64,000 bases of DNA from Clostridium sp. CAG:710. Lineage in GTDB: Bacteria; Bacillota_I; Bacilli_A; RF39; UBA660. The position numbers and the translations under genes are program-made. Below are positions 52,901 to 60,903 of this stretch, in pieces. How positions within the stretch are numbered: position 1 is the first letter of the stretch; each line of letters begins with the position of its first letter. Where the stretch lies: the NCBI GenBank assembly GCA_000432595.1, contig HF996868.1:68104-132103 (forward strand), in the 5' to 3' direction. Under the pieces are notes generated by a model that was not told where the DNA came from, did no database searches, and saw only the letters and a list, made by a program, of their open reading frames with translations.

Positions 52901-53540
52901 CTAGTACATCAACTCTTTTAATTAGTCTTGTTCTTTTTTGTCCTTGTGCTGTTTCAAGTTCTTTAGTGATTTCATCGATTTCTTTCTTTAAATCAACTTT
53001 CTTAAGCAATTCTTTAATTGCTTCAGCACCCATTCCTACTTTGAATCCATCACCATATTTTTCATAATATTGACGATATTCTCTTTCAGATAATGTTTGT
53101 TTATCTTCAAGTGGTGCTATACCTTTATCAATTACAACATAACTTACAAAGTATAGTACTTCCTCTAGATCTCTTGGACTCATATCTAGTACTAATCCCA
53201 TACGAGATGGTACTCCTTTAAAGAACCAAATGTGTGAGACTGGAGAAGCTAACTCAATATGTCCCATTCTTTCACGTCTTACTTTACTACGAGTTACTTC
53301 TACTCCACATCTATCACAAACTATATTTTTATAACGTACTCTTTTGTACTTTCCACAAGCACATTCAAAATCTTTTGTAGGTCCGAATATTTTTTCACAG
53401 AATAATCCGTCTCTTTCAGGTCTTAAGGTTCTGTAGTTAATAGTTTCTGGTTTTTTAACTTCACCATAACTCCATTCCCTTATTTTTTCTGGAGATGCAA
53501 TTCCTATTTTAAGAGCTTCAAATTTATTTACTTCTATCAT
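49911..53540 (-). CDS. rpoC: RNA polymerase subunit beta prime
   Basis: The 1209 residues contain the N-terminal zinc site (CACGKYKRVRYKNIVCDRCG), the bridge and clamp regions, and the invariant catalytic NADFDGDQMAVH. There is a second zinc cluster, CNTVNGVCQKCYG, and the trigger-loop segment ends in TMRTFHTGG. Its ATG shares a base with the rpoB stop, so the two are coupled. Confidence 0.99.
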   Translation of the reverse strand: MIEVNKFEALKIGIASPEKIREWSYGEVKKPETINYRTLRPERDGLFCEKIFGPTKDFECACGKYKRVRYKNIVCDRCGVEVTRSKVRRERMGHIELASPVSHIWFFKGVPSRMGLVLDMSPRDLEEVLYFVSYVVIDKGIAPLEDKQTLSEREYRQYYEKYGDGFKVGMGAEAIKELLKKVDLKKEIDEITKELETAQGQKRTRLIKRVDVLDAFYKSGNRPEWMILDCIPVIPPELRPMIQLDGGRFATSDLNDLYRRVINRNNRLKKLIDLNAPGIIIQNEKRMLQEAVDALFDNGRRGRSVTGAGNRPLKSLSSMLKGKQGRFRQNLLGKRVDYSGRSVIVVGPSLKMYQCGIPKDMALELFKPHVINGLVSRDIAHNIKAAKRLIENKDPQVWDVVEDVIKEHPVMLNRAPTLHRLGIQAFEPVLIGGKAIRLHPLVCPAFNADFDGDQMAVHVPLSEEAQAEARLLMLGANNILSPKSGDPIVTPSQDMVIGNYYLTQEKAGEDGEGRVFKDSNEALMAYERREITLHTRIAIPVDSFKYKLFTETQKGKYLVTTVGKLKFNEILPDSFAYVNEPTLDNIQNITPNKYFINKGENIPEVIKAMPLVKPFAKGILESIIAQIFKRYKTTETSIMLDKMKDLGFKYSTVAGITVSISDVVTSEHKEELIAEAQKMVEKVNKQYQRGLITDEERLEKVIQTWHSCKDKVQKELEEYANKYVDNPIFMMMHSKARGSISNFTQIAGMRGLMSKPNGDTIEIPVLSSFKEGLSVAEFFLSTHSARKGSADTALKTADSGYLTRRLVDVSQDIIVREEDCGTENGVVVKAFINDKTGEVIEKLYDRIVGRYTNKKIINPTTKEVIADKLQYITEGLAEKIIDAGITEVEIRTTLTCNTVNGVCQKCYGKNLATGNLVEIGEAVGIMAAQSIGEPGTQLTMRTFHTGGVAGGEDITQGLPRIQELFEARIPKGKSTIAEINGKVTSIEEDHGKYRISVTNELETKEHVTNYGAKLRVELNDEVSAGDKLTEGAISPKELLAVTDPLTTQEYILKEVQAVYRGQGVDISDKHVEIITRRMISKMRIVDAGDTLFLPGALVKFREFTDVNKEAIIKGKKPATGRPLMLGITKASLETDSFLSAASFQETTRILTDAAIRGKVDHLQGLKENVIIGKLIPAGTGLKAYKNVDYELTSELLDEEPLEKLEDELM

Positions 53541-56500
53541 TACTCTTCATCTCCTTCCTCAAATTCTTCATTAAATACGCCATCAAAGTCTTCATCTATT
53601 TCATCTTCATCAAACTCATCATCTTCCTCATAATCATCATCCGGTTCAGTATCATGTACTACTGGTGGAAGTACTGATGTATCTGACATTTCATCAAAAT
53701 CCTCTTTATATTCAGCTTCTTCAATTTCTTTTAATTCAAGTGTTTCATTTTTATCATTTATTATGCTTATATCAAGTCCAAGAGCTTGGAACTCTTTCAT
53801 AAGTACTCTGAATGATTCAGGTACTCCTGCTTGATTTATTTCTTGTCCTTTTACAATTGCTTCATATACCTTAACACGGCCAACAACGTCATCTGATTTA
53901 ACAGTTAAGATTTCTTGTAGTGTATGAGCAGCACCATATGCATATAATGCCCAAACTTCCATTTCACCAAATCTCTGTCCACCAAATTGTGCTTTACCAC
54001 CAAGAGGTTGTTGTGTAACAAGTGAGTAAGGTCCGGTAGAACGTGCATGTAATTTATCATCAACCATGTGATGTAGTTTAATCATGTACATTACACCAAC
54101 TGCAATTCTATTATCAAATGGTTCACCAGTACGTCCATTATATAATACTGTTTTTCCATCTGGATCCATTCCGGCTTCTGCCATCATGTCTTCAATATCT
54201 TTTAGCTTAGCACCATCAAATACTGGTGTTGCTACATGTACGCCTAATTTCTTAGCAGCCATACCTAAATGTAGCTCTAGAATCTGTCCAAGGTTCATAC
54301 GAGATGGTACACCTTGTGGGTTAAGCATTATATCTACCGGTCTTCCGTCTGGTAGGTAAGGCATATCTTCTTCTGGAAGAATTAATGAAATAACACCTTT
54401 GTTTCCATGACGTCCAGCCATTTTATCTCCTACTTGTATCTTTCTTTTTTGTGCAATATATACACGGATTACTTTTGATACTCCTGCAGGAAGTTCATCA
54501 TTTTCTTTTCTAGAGAATATTTTAACATCGTGAACAATACCATCTCCACCATGTGGAACACGTAATGATGTATCTCTAACTTCACGAGTTTTTTCTCCGA
54601 ATATTGCATGTAATAGTTTTTCTTCACTTGTTAATTCAGCCATACCTTTTGGTGTTACTTTACCTACTAAGATATCCCCTTCTTTAACTTCTGTACCAAC
54701 TATTACAATACCATTTTCATCAAGATTTTTACGTGCATCATCACTAACATTTGGAATATCACGTGTAATCTCTTCTGGTCCTAGTTTAGTTTCACGACAT
54801 TGCATTTCATAGTCTTCTAAGTGAATACCTGTATATACATCATCTTTTACTAGATTTTCATTTAATATAACAGCATCCTCATAATTGTATCCATTAAATG
54901 TCATGAAGGCTACTACTACGTTCTTACCTAATGCAAGTTCTCCTTGGTCAGTTGAAGGTCCATCTGCAATTACAGAACCACGTTTTACTTTATCTCCAAC
55001 TTTTACTATTGGACGGTGATGTAGACAAGTACCAGCATTTGCTAGTTCAAAGTTAGCTAAGTAGTATACATCTTTTCCCGTTTTATTTAATATAACTATT
55101 TTTCTTGCATCTACATAGTCAACTACACCATCAGCTTTGGCAATAACTACTGCTCCTGAATCTCTTGCTGCTACATATTCAACTCCTGTACCAACAAGTG
55201 GTGCTTCACTTCTTAGAAGTGGTACTGATTGACGTTGCATGTTTGCTCCCATCAATGCACGAGTTGCATCATCGTGTTCTAGGAATGGGATACAACTTGT
55301 AGTTACTGCTACTACTTGTTGAGGTGAAACGTCTACATAGTCAACTAATTCTGGTTTAACTATTATGTTTTCACCTCTAAAACGTGCAGGTACAGTTTCA
55401 TCTATCATCATGTTATTTTCATCAACTGTAACAGTTGCAAGTGAAATAACTAGATCATTTTCTTCATCTGCAGTTAAATATTTAACTTCATCAGTTAAGT
55501 ATTTATCTTTTACTTTTCTATATGGAGTCATTATAAATCCATATTCATCTATTTTTGCATAACTTGCTAATGAAGTAATAAGTCCTATATTTTGTCCTTC
55601 TGGAGACTCAATTGGACATATACGTCCATAATGTGATGCATTAACGTCACGTACTTCAACACCAGCTCTATCTCTAGTTAATCCACCAGGTCCTAAAGCT
55701 GATAGACGTCTTTTATTTGTTAACTCAGCAATTGGGTTAGTTTGATCCATAAATTGTGATAATTGTGATGAACCAAAGAATTCTTTCATTGCTGCTGTAA
55801 TAGGTCTAATGTTAATTAGTGTTTTAGGAGTTACTTCTTCCATTTCTTGAGTAGTCATTCTTTCACGAATAACTCTTTCCATACGAGAAACACCAATTCT
55901 AAATTGATTTTGTAGAAGTTCTCCAACTTGTCTAATTCTACGGTTTCCTAAGTGGTCTATTTCATCTATTTGTCCTACTCCTTGAAGTAAATTTAAATAG
56001 TATGATACAGATGCATAAACATCAGAAATAGTAAGTCTTTTTACATCAATTGTTTGGTCATTACCAATTACATTTAATATTTCTTTTGGATTAGATGGGT
56101 TATAAATTTTAACCATTTGAACTTTGTCAAATTCATCTAAGTCTTTATTAATAGTTACAGTTTTTACTCCATAACCTTTTTCAAATAATGGTCTAATTTT
56201 CTCCCATACATCTTTAGTAATTACAGTTCCTTTTTCAGCAAGGACTTCATCACCATCTTTTAAATCTTCAGCAATTTTTTGATTTAAAAGTCTATCCATT
56301 ACATTAAGTTTTCTATTGAATTTATATCTTCCTACTTTCGCTAAATCGTATCTAAATTCATCGAAGAATCTTGTAATGATTTGGTTTTTAGAAGAATCAA
56401 GTGTTGCTGGTTCTCCTGGTCTTAATTTTTCATAAATTTCAATTAAAGCTTCATCTGTATTTCTTGTTGAATCCTTTGCTAAAGTGTTTTCTAGATATTC

Positions 56501-57142
56501 ATCTTTACCAAATAATTTTAGTATATCTTCATCACTAGAAAGTCCAAATGCACGAAGTAGTGTTGTTAGAGGAACTTTTCTAGTTCTATCAATTCTTACA
56601 TATAAAACATCCCTAGCATCAGTTTCAAACTCTAGCCAAGTTCCACGTGTTGGAATTATTTGAGAAGTTATACATGGTCTACCATTTTTGTCTATTTCTT
56701 TATTGAAATAAACACTAGGAGATCTTACCAATTGAGAAACGATAACACGTTCTGCACCATTGATAATGAATGTTCCACTATCTGTCATAATTGGCATGTC
56801 GCCTAAGAAAATTTCTTGTTCTTTTACTTCTCCAGTTTCATGATTAAAAAGTCTTACCTCAACCTTTAAAGGTGCAGAGTAAGTTGTTTCACGATCCTTA
56901 CATTCTTTTATAGAATATCTTGGTTCATCAAAATGATAATCACCAAATTCTAGAGATAAAGTCCCAGAAAAATTCTCAACGGGGAATAAATCTTCAAACA
57001 CCTCTTTAATACCGGTGTCTATAAACCATTGATATGGTTTCTTTTGAATTTCAAGTAGGTCTTTCAATTCAAATGTGTTTTTAATCTTTGAAAAGCTTCT
57101 TCTTTTGCGGTGTTCACCACTATTTATTATTTTGTAAGCCAC
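53540..57142 (-). CDS. rpoB: RNA polymerase subunit beta with acidic C-terminal tail
   Basis: The 1200 residues contain the rifampicin pocket FFGSSQLSQFMDQTNPIAEL, then NKRRLSALGPGG with sensitive-type residues, the KPKGM-like VTPKGMAEL segment, and the conserved NLGQILELHLGMAA near the C-terminus. After the normal end come about 45 mostly Asp/Glu residues (DYEEDDEFDEDEIDEDFDG). The start is GTG (57142) with GGGGTGA upstream; an ATG start in the same place is not available. Confidence 0.98.
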   Translation of the reverse strand: MAYKIINSGEHRKRRSFSKIKNTFELKDLLEIQKKPYQWFIDTGIKEVFEDLFPVENFSGTLSLEFGDYHFDEPRYSIKECKDRETTYSAPLKVEVRLFNHETGEVKEQEIFLGDMPIMTDSGTFIINGAERVIVSQLVRSPSVYFNKEIDKNGRPCITSQIIPTRGTWLEFETDARDVLYVRIDRTRKVPLTTLLRAFGLSSDEDILKLFGKDEYLENTLAKDSTRNTDEALIEIYEKLRPGEPATLDSSKNQIITRFFDEFRYDLAKVGRYKFNRKLNVMDRLLNQKIAEDLKDGDEVLAEKGTVITKDVWEKIRPLFEKGYGVKTVTINKDLDEFDKVQMVKIYNPSNPKEILNVIGNDQTIDVKRLTISDVYASVSYYLNLLQGVGQIDEIDHLGNRRIRQVGELLQNQFRIGVSRMERVIRERMTTQEMEEVTPKTLINIRPITAAMKEFFGSSQLSQFMDQTNPIAELTNKRRLSALGPGGLTRDRAGVEVRDVNASHYGRICPIESPEGQNIGLITSLASYAKIDEYGFIMTPYRKVKDKYLTDEVKYLTADEENDLVISLATVTVDENNMMIDETVPARFRGENIIVKPELVDYVDVSPQQVVAVTTSCIPFLEHDDATRALMGANMQRQSVPLLRSEAPLVGTGVEYVAARDSGAVVIAKADGVVDYVDARKIVILNKTGKDVYYLANFELANAGTCLHHRPIVKVGDKVKRGSVIADGPSTDQGELALGKNVVVAFMTFNGYNYEDAVILNENLVKDDVYTGIHLEDYEMQCRETKLGPEEITRDIPNVSDDARKNLDENGIVIVGTEVKEGDILVGKVTPKGMAELTSEEKLLHAIFGEKTREVRDTSLRVPHGGDGIVHDVKIFSRKENDELPAGVSKVIRVYIAQKRKIQVGDKMAGRHGNKGVISLILPEEDMPYLPDGRPVDIMLNPQGVPSRMNLGQILELHLGMAAKKLGVHVATPVFDGAKLKDIEDMMAEAGMDPDGKTVLYNGRTGEPFDNRIAVGVMYMIKLHHMVDDKLHARSTGPYSLVTQQPLGGKAQFGGQRFGEMEVWALYAYGAAHTLQEILTVKSDDVVGRVKVYEAIVKGQEINQAGVPESFRVLMKEFQALGLDISIINDKNETLELKEIEEAEYKEDFDEMSDTSVLPPVVHDTEPDDDYEEDDEFDEDEIDEDFDGVFNEEFEEGDEE

Positions 57143-57212
57143 TTATTTTCACCCCTATACCTAAATTTAATCAAAGAACATATTTGTTTACCTAATACGT
57201 TGCCAATTTATA

Positions 57213-57241
57213 TTATTAGCATACTTTGGACAAGTTGTCAA
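57213..57241 (-). promoter_or_regulatory. rpoB promoter overlapping the upstream stop codon
   Basis: A consensus TTGACA (57236-57241) and TAATAA (57213-57218) are 17 bases apart, with an extended TG. The TGA inside the -35 box is the stop codon of the methyltransferase gene. Confidence 0.75.
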
Positions 57242-57831
57242 CGCAAAATGCATTTAATTATCCAAAAACCTTTCTTTTTATTTATGAGCTCGCATTTATA
57301 TACCTTTTCTAAATCTTTATATAATGACTTTGCTCCTTGATCCTTATTTATTACTATGAATAGTTTGCCATCTTCTTTTAAATAATTTCTAGCATTCATA
57401 ACTATTTCATATACTATGTTTTTTCCAGCTCTTATCGGTGGATTTGAAATTATCACATCATATTTTTTATTTATGTTTTTATAGCAATCGCTTAAAAAGA
57501 AATTAACTTTTGGAGCGAAATTCTCTTTTTTGTTCATTTCTGCTAGGTGAAGTGCTCTTTTATTAACATCTACTGCATCAAAACTTTCAATTTTATCCAC
57601 AATTCTTGTTAATATTATTGGAATTACTCCATATCCACACCCTACTTCTAATATCTCTCCCTTTATTTCTTCTAAAGGAAGATTTTCTAATAAACACCTT
57701 GTTCCAAAATCTAATTTACTTTTTGAAAATACTCCATTATCTGTATTAAAGCAAAACTCTTTGTCGAAAATTCTTGTTTTATATTTTTCTATATTACTTT
57801 TTAGATCTACGTTATCAAAATATTGACTCAT
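57238..57831 (-). CDS. RsmC/YbxB-like class I methyltransferase
   Basis: 197 residues with the SAM-binding EVGCGYGVIPIIL, an acidic DAVDVNKRAL, and the catalytic VIISNPPIRAGK, the pattern of RsmC-type rRNA (guanine-N2) methyltransferases. In Bacillus a similar gene (ybxB) lies directly before rpoB, and that order is kept here. The target base is inferred. The start has GGGAG 6 bases upstream, and the TGA stop lies inside the rpoB -35 box. Confidence 0.88.
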   Translation of the reverse strand: MSQYFDNVDLKSNIEKYKTRIFDKEFCFNTDNGVFSKSKLDFGTRCLLENLPLEEIKGEILEVGCGYGVIPIILTRIVDKIESFDAVDVNKRALHLAEMNKKENFAPKVNFFLSDCYKNINKKYDVIISNPPIRAGKNIVYEIVMNARNYLKEDGKLFIVINKDQGAKSLYKDLEKVYKCELINKKKGFWIIKCILR

Positions 57832-57849
57832 TTTTTTCTCCCACGAAAT

Positions 57850-57888
57850 AAGGAGTTAACCATATTTAGTATATATAGTTAACTCCTT
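57850..57888 (-). other. Eleven-bp hairpin between an unknown gene and the methyltransferase gene
   Basis: AAGGAGTTAAC and GTTAACTCCTT are perfect arms around a 17-base AT loop. The T-tract after it is weak, so termination is uncertain; it may instead control the start of the methyltransferase gene. Confidence 0.55.
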
Positions 57889-57914
57889 TCCATATGTTAA
57901 TATTACTATTTTTT

Positions 57915-58424
57915 TTATTTTTTTGCAAGAACTTTTGTGCCTTTTTCTGTACTCTTTTTTGTATTTAGAGCAGCTATTATTTCATTCAAGTCTCTTGGAG
58001 TTTGTATCTTTACTTCTCCATCAGAAGTAACACCAAATTTATTTTCTACTCCATATTTTCCCATTAATTTTAATTTCTTGGCTAATTTTGAAGTTTCTCT
58101 ACTATAATAGGTAGCAATTATTTCATTATCTACAGGTTTTAGTGTTATTGTTCCATTTTTAGATTTTAATAATCCAATTAATAATCCCTCATTTATAATA
58201 AGCCTTATTTTAGTAGAACCTTTAGTTGTTTTAACAACTACTCCACCTTTTTTACTTTTACATACAACCCTACCATGATTATCAACAATAGCTCTTAATT
58301 TTTTTGATTTAGCATAATTGATTTTAACATCAAGTGCATTTAACACCTCAGGTAGCATTACTTGTGGATTGTTACCCTCATATGTACTAAGCACATCATT
58401 TACAAATTTTGTTCTATCAAACAT
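57915..58424 (-). CDS. Unknown protein, paralogue of the next gene upstream
   Basis: 169 basic residues with no signal or membrane segment. Segments LDVKINYAKSKKLRAIVDN, GRVVCKSK and YYSRETSKLAKKLKLMGKYG line up with the neighbouring 185-residue protein, so the two are paralogues. No family is recognised. The start has a GGGGGAA site. With its neighbour it lies inside the gap between rplL and rpoB, where Firmicutes normally have little or nothing except ybxB. Confidence 0.6.
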   Translation of the reverse strand: MFDRTKFVNDVLSTYEGNNPQVMLPEVLNALDVKINYAKSKKLRAIVDNHGRVVCKSKKGGVVVKTTKGSTKIRLIINEGLLIGLLKSKNGTITLKPVDNEIIATYYSRETSKLAKKLKLMGKYGVENKFGVTSDGEVKIQTPRDLNEIIAALNTKKSTEKGTKVLAKK

Positions 58425-58480
58425 TTTATATTTCCCCCTTTGATAGGACGTATTTTAATTCTTTTATATTAATTTGTCAA

Positions 58481-59038
58481 CTATTTTCTGCTTAGTCTAT
58501 TTTTTATTTGTAGTACTTTAGACTTAGTATTTGGTCTTATTAAATCAATTATATTAGCTAGGTCCAACTCTTCTATATTAGGCGCTTCTTCTTTTCTAAG
58601 TGCTTCTACTCCTTCTGCTTCTCCTGAAATTATAAAATCTATCCAATCAATTTTTGGAGATATTCTTGCAATATCAAAATTTTCTTTATCATAAAATGAT
58701 GCAAGTGTTTTACTGTTTTTATAACTTTTAAATACAACTCCTCCTTTATTTGAATATATAACTCCTAATATTATTTCATCAAATATATAAATTTCATAGG
58801 ACATTCTGTATCCATCAGAGTATTTTGATTTTAGTTTAATAAATGTATCCGCAGAAACTATTTTACGTTCACATACTACCTTTCCTGTTGACTTATCAAG
58901 AATTTTATTTTTTTCTTTAAACATACTTGAATAGTCTATATCTACTCCTAACATATCCATTATATTAATGGTATAATCTTCTAATGTATTAGGTTTTATA
59001 TTTAGTGTTTTTTTTACTAGTATTTCATTTGTTATCAT
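58481..59038 (-). CDS. Unknown protein, paralogue of the preceding entry
   Basis: 185 residues, soluble. Matching blocks with the neighbouring gene include LGVDIDY, GKVVCERK, a GGVVFK stretch and SFYDKENFDIARISPKIDWI. A family is not recognised. AAAGGAAAA precedes the ATG. It may be a divergent duplicate, and its C-terminal 35 residues have no counterpart in the shorter copy. Confidence 0.6.
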   Translation of the reverse strand: MITNEILVKKTLNIKPNTLEDYTINIMDMLGVDIDYSSMFKEKNKILDKSTGKVVCERKIVSADTFIKLKSKYSDGYRMSYEIYIFDEIILGVIYSNKGGVVFKSYKNSKTLASFYDKENFDIARISPKIDWIDFIISGEAEGVEALRKEEAPNIEELDLANIIDLIRPNTKSKVLQIKNRLSRK

Positions 59039-59140
59039 CAGTATTTTCCTTTCTGTTTAGCTTGATTATTATATCTAAGCAAATTTATAAAGTCAATTAT
59101 ATTTTACGTATACTAGTATTAAGTTATGAATAATGTTTTA

Positions 59141-59734
59141 CTATGGCAATTTATAAAACTTAATCATTTTATTTACATTTTCATCTTTATCTTTAAAATG
59201 AGATGTTAGTGCGATTAACTTTTGCCTAGGGCTTAGGAGATATTTTAAATATGGAACATTTCCTGTCCTATAATAATATCCTTTTTTTATTAGATATGGA
59301 CACACAAATAGTTTACAACCGAGGCTTTTGATTTTACATTCTTTTTTTCCATTATCAAAGTTTTCACATATTTTTCTACTTTTTAAGCTTTCACAACAAC
59401 TACTTACTTGTTTATCCTTACACTTTTCTCTATTACACCTACACATATTATTCTTAAAATCACATATATTTTTAGTTCTAAATTCATTATCGAGATAATC
59501 ACATGCCCTATCATAAATCTTATTATATTTTTCTTTTTTGTTTCTTGTGTTTAAAATATCCGTCATATTTAAAATTATCCCCAACTCTTGTGGATATTTA
59601 TCATTGAGTGTATATTCTTTTCCACAATAATTGATGATAAAGTTTATATTAAAATGACTTAGAAATTTGTATAGCCTAAATTTCCTATAAAACAAATTAA
59701 GATTATTACTATTTAAATAAATTACCTTTTTCAT
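59141..59734 (-). CDS. Cysteine-rich protein of unknown function
   Basis: 197 residues with at least twelve cysteines, many clustered between about residues 90 and 145 (CDFKNNMCRCNREKC, SSCCESLKSRKIC, then SLGCKLFVCPYL). The spacing suggests binding of zinc or iron-sulfur clusters, but no known pattern is recognised. There is no signal peptide; the N-terminus is MKKVIYLNSNNLNLFYRKFR. The start at 59734 has GGTGG 5 bases upstream; the longer frame to 59833 would run back to the rplL stop and lacks a site. It follows the rplL terminator. Confidence 0.6.
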   Translation of the reverse strand: MKKVIYLNSNNLNLFYRKFRLYKFLSHFNINFIINYCGKEYTLNDKYPQELGIILNMTDILNTRNKKEKYNKIYDRACDYLDNEFRTKNICDFKNNMCRCNREKCKDKQVSSCCESLKSRKICENFDNGKKECKIKSLGCKLFVCPYLIKKGYYYRTGNVPYLKYLLSPRQKLIALTSHFKDKDENVNKMIKFYKLP

Positions 59735-59777
59735 AAAACCACCATATTTAGTATATAAAAGTATTTTAATAAAGGCA

Positions 59778-59808
59778 AATAAAAATACCACAGATTTCTC
59801 TGTGGTAT
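59778..59808 (-). terminator. Terminator of rplJ-rplL
   Basis: ATACCACAGA and TCTGTGGTAT form a 10-bp stem with a 4-base loop and a following T-run on the minus strand. It therefore separates rplL from the rpoB region, unlike the classical rplJL-rpoBC arrangement. Confidence 0.92.
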
Positions 59809-59833
59809 TTAACATTAAATACTTGTAATACAA

Positions 59834-60202
59834 TTATTTAACTTCAACTTCAGCTCCAGCTTCTTCAAGCTTAGCTTTGATTTCGTTAGCTTCATCAACT
59901 GAAATGTTTTCTTTAACAGCTCCACCATTATCAGCTATATCTTTTGACTCTTTTAATCCTAATCCTGTAATTTCTTTAATTACTTTGATTACGTTGATTT
60001 TAGCAGCTCCAGCGTTTACTAATGTTACAGTAACAACGCTTGGTCCAGCAGCTTCTTCTGCAGCAGCAGCTGGTGCAGCAACTGCTACACTACTTGGATC
60101 TACACCAAATTCCTCTTTCATTGCGTCTACTAATTCTTTAATTTCTAAAAGTGTCATTTCTTTTAAACTTTCGATAAAGCTTTCTTTTGTTAATTTTGCC
60201 AT
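59834..60202 (-). CDS. rplL: Ribosomal protein L7/L12
   Basis: 122-residue stalk protein that recruits translation factors. The N-terminal dimer domain is followed by an Ala-rich hinge (VAVAAPAAAAEEAAG) and the C-terminal domain with KINVIKVIKEITGLGLKES. Confidence 0.98.
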   Translation of the reverse strand: MAKLTKESFIESLKEMTLLEIKELVDAMKEEFGVDPSSVAVAAPAAAAEEAAGPSVVTVTLVNAGAAKINVIKVIKEITGLGLKESKDIADNGGAVKENISVDEANEIKAKLEEAGAEVEVK

Positions 60203-60232
60203 TTTATATTTCCTCCTTATTTATATTTATTT

Positions 60233-60727
60233 TTAATTTTCTTCTTTTTGTTTAGCATATAAATCTAAACAGATTGATAAATCTTTTGCGATAGCTATCA
60301 TACCACCAGCAAGCATTGTTAATAATCCTTCTCTTGATGGGATAGTTGCTAGTTGTGCTAATTTTTCTTTATCAGAAATTTCTCCATCAACTACACCAAC
60401 TTTTAATATGATTGCATCATTTTTCTTTGCAAATTCGCTTAGTATCTTAATAGGTGCAATTTGATCAGTACCATATGCTAATGCACTTGGTCCAACTAGA
60501 CTTGCATCTATGTCGATATTTAAATCAGATAGAGCTCTTGCCATTAAAGTGTTTTTATATACTTTATAGTCAGCTCCAGCTTCACGTAATGCTTTTCTTA
60601 ATTCTTTTGCTTCGTTATCAGTGATTCCACGATAATCAAACAATACTATAGTAGCATTATCTTGAACTTTTGATTTAATCTCATCAATTACTTCTTGCTT
60701 CTTTGCTAAGATTTTCTCATTTGCCAA
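60233..60727 (-). CDS. rplJ: Ribosomal protein L10
   Basis: 164-residue stalk base. Landmarks are FDYRGITDNEAKELRKALRE, VYKNTLMARAL and the C-terminal L7/L12-binding helix. The start is read as TTG at 60727, 8 bases after AGGAGG, giving an N-terminus (M)ANEKILAKKQ typical of L10. A GTG at 60736 lies against the ribosome site and would add three atypical residues. The gene is preceded by an L10 leader. Confidence 0.95.
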   Translation of the reverse strand: MANEKILAKKQEVIDEIKSKVQDNATIVLFDYRGITDNEAKELRKALREAGADYKVYKNTLMARALSDLNIDIDASLVGPSALAYGTDQIAPIKILSEFAKKNDAIILKVGVVDGEISDKEKLAQLATIPSREGLLTMLAGGMIAIAKDLSICLDLYAKQKEEN

Positions 60728-60765
60728 AGTACACACCTCCTATTTTATTTTAGAGGTACCATAAT

Positions 60766-60860
60766 AAAAGGTCTTTACATCATAGACATAAAGACCTCAT
60801 TAAACCGTAAAGTTAAGTCCTCGGTAGGATTTACTTTTATACCTACTGTCTATGGCACCA
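60766..60860 (-). ncRNA. L10 leader with terminator hairpin
   Basis: The leader shows the core of the L10 family: an AGTAGG stretch pairing with CCTACC, followed by GAGGACTTAACTTT. A terminator follows (AGGTCTTTA and TAAAGACCT, with TTTTATT after it, 60766-60797). L10 or the L10-L12 complex binds such leaders to repress its own operon. Confidence 0.85.
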
Positions 60861-60874
60861 ACAAATCAATTTGT

Positions 60875-60903
60875 ATTATATATTATCTTTTACTATTTGT
60901 CAA
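60875..60903 (-). promoter_or_regulatory. Consensus promoter of rplJ-rplL
   Basis: TTGACA (60898-60903) and TATAAT (60875-60880), both perfect, are exactly 17 bases apart. The -35 box lies within the last codons of rplA and the stop codon follows it directly. Confidence 0.92.
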
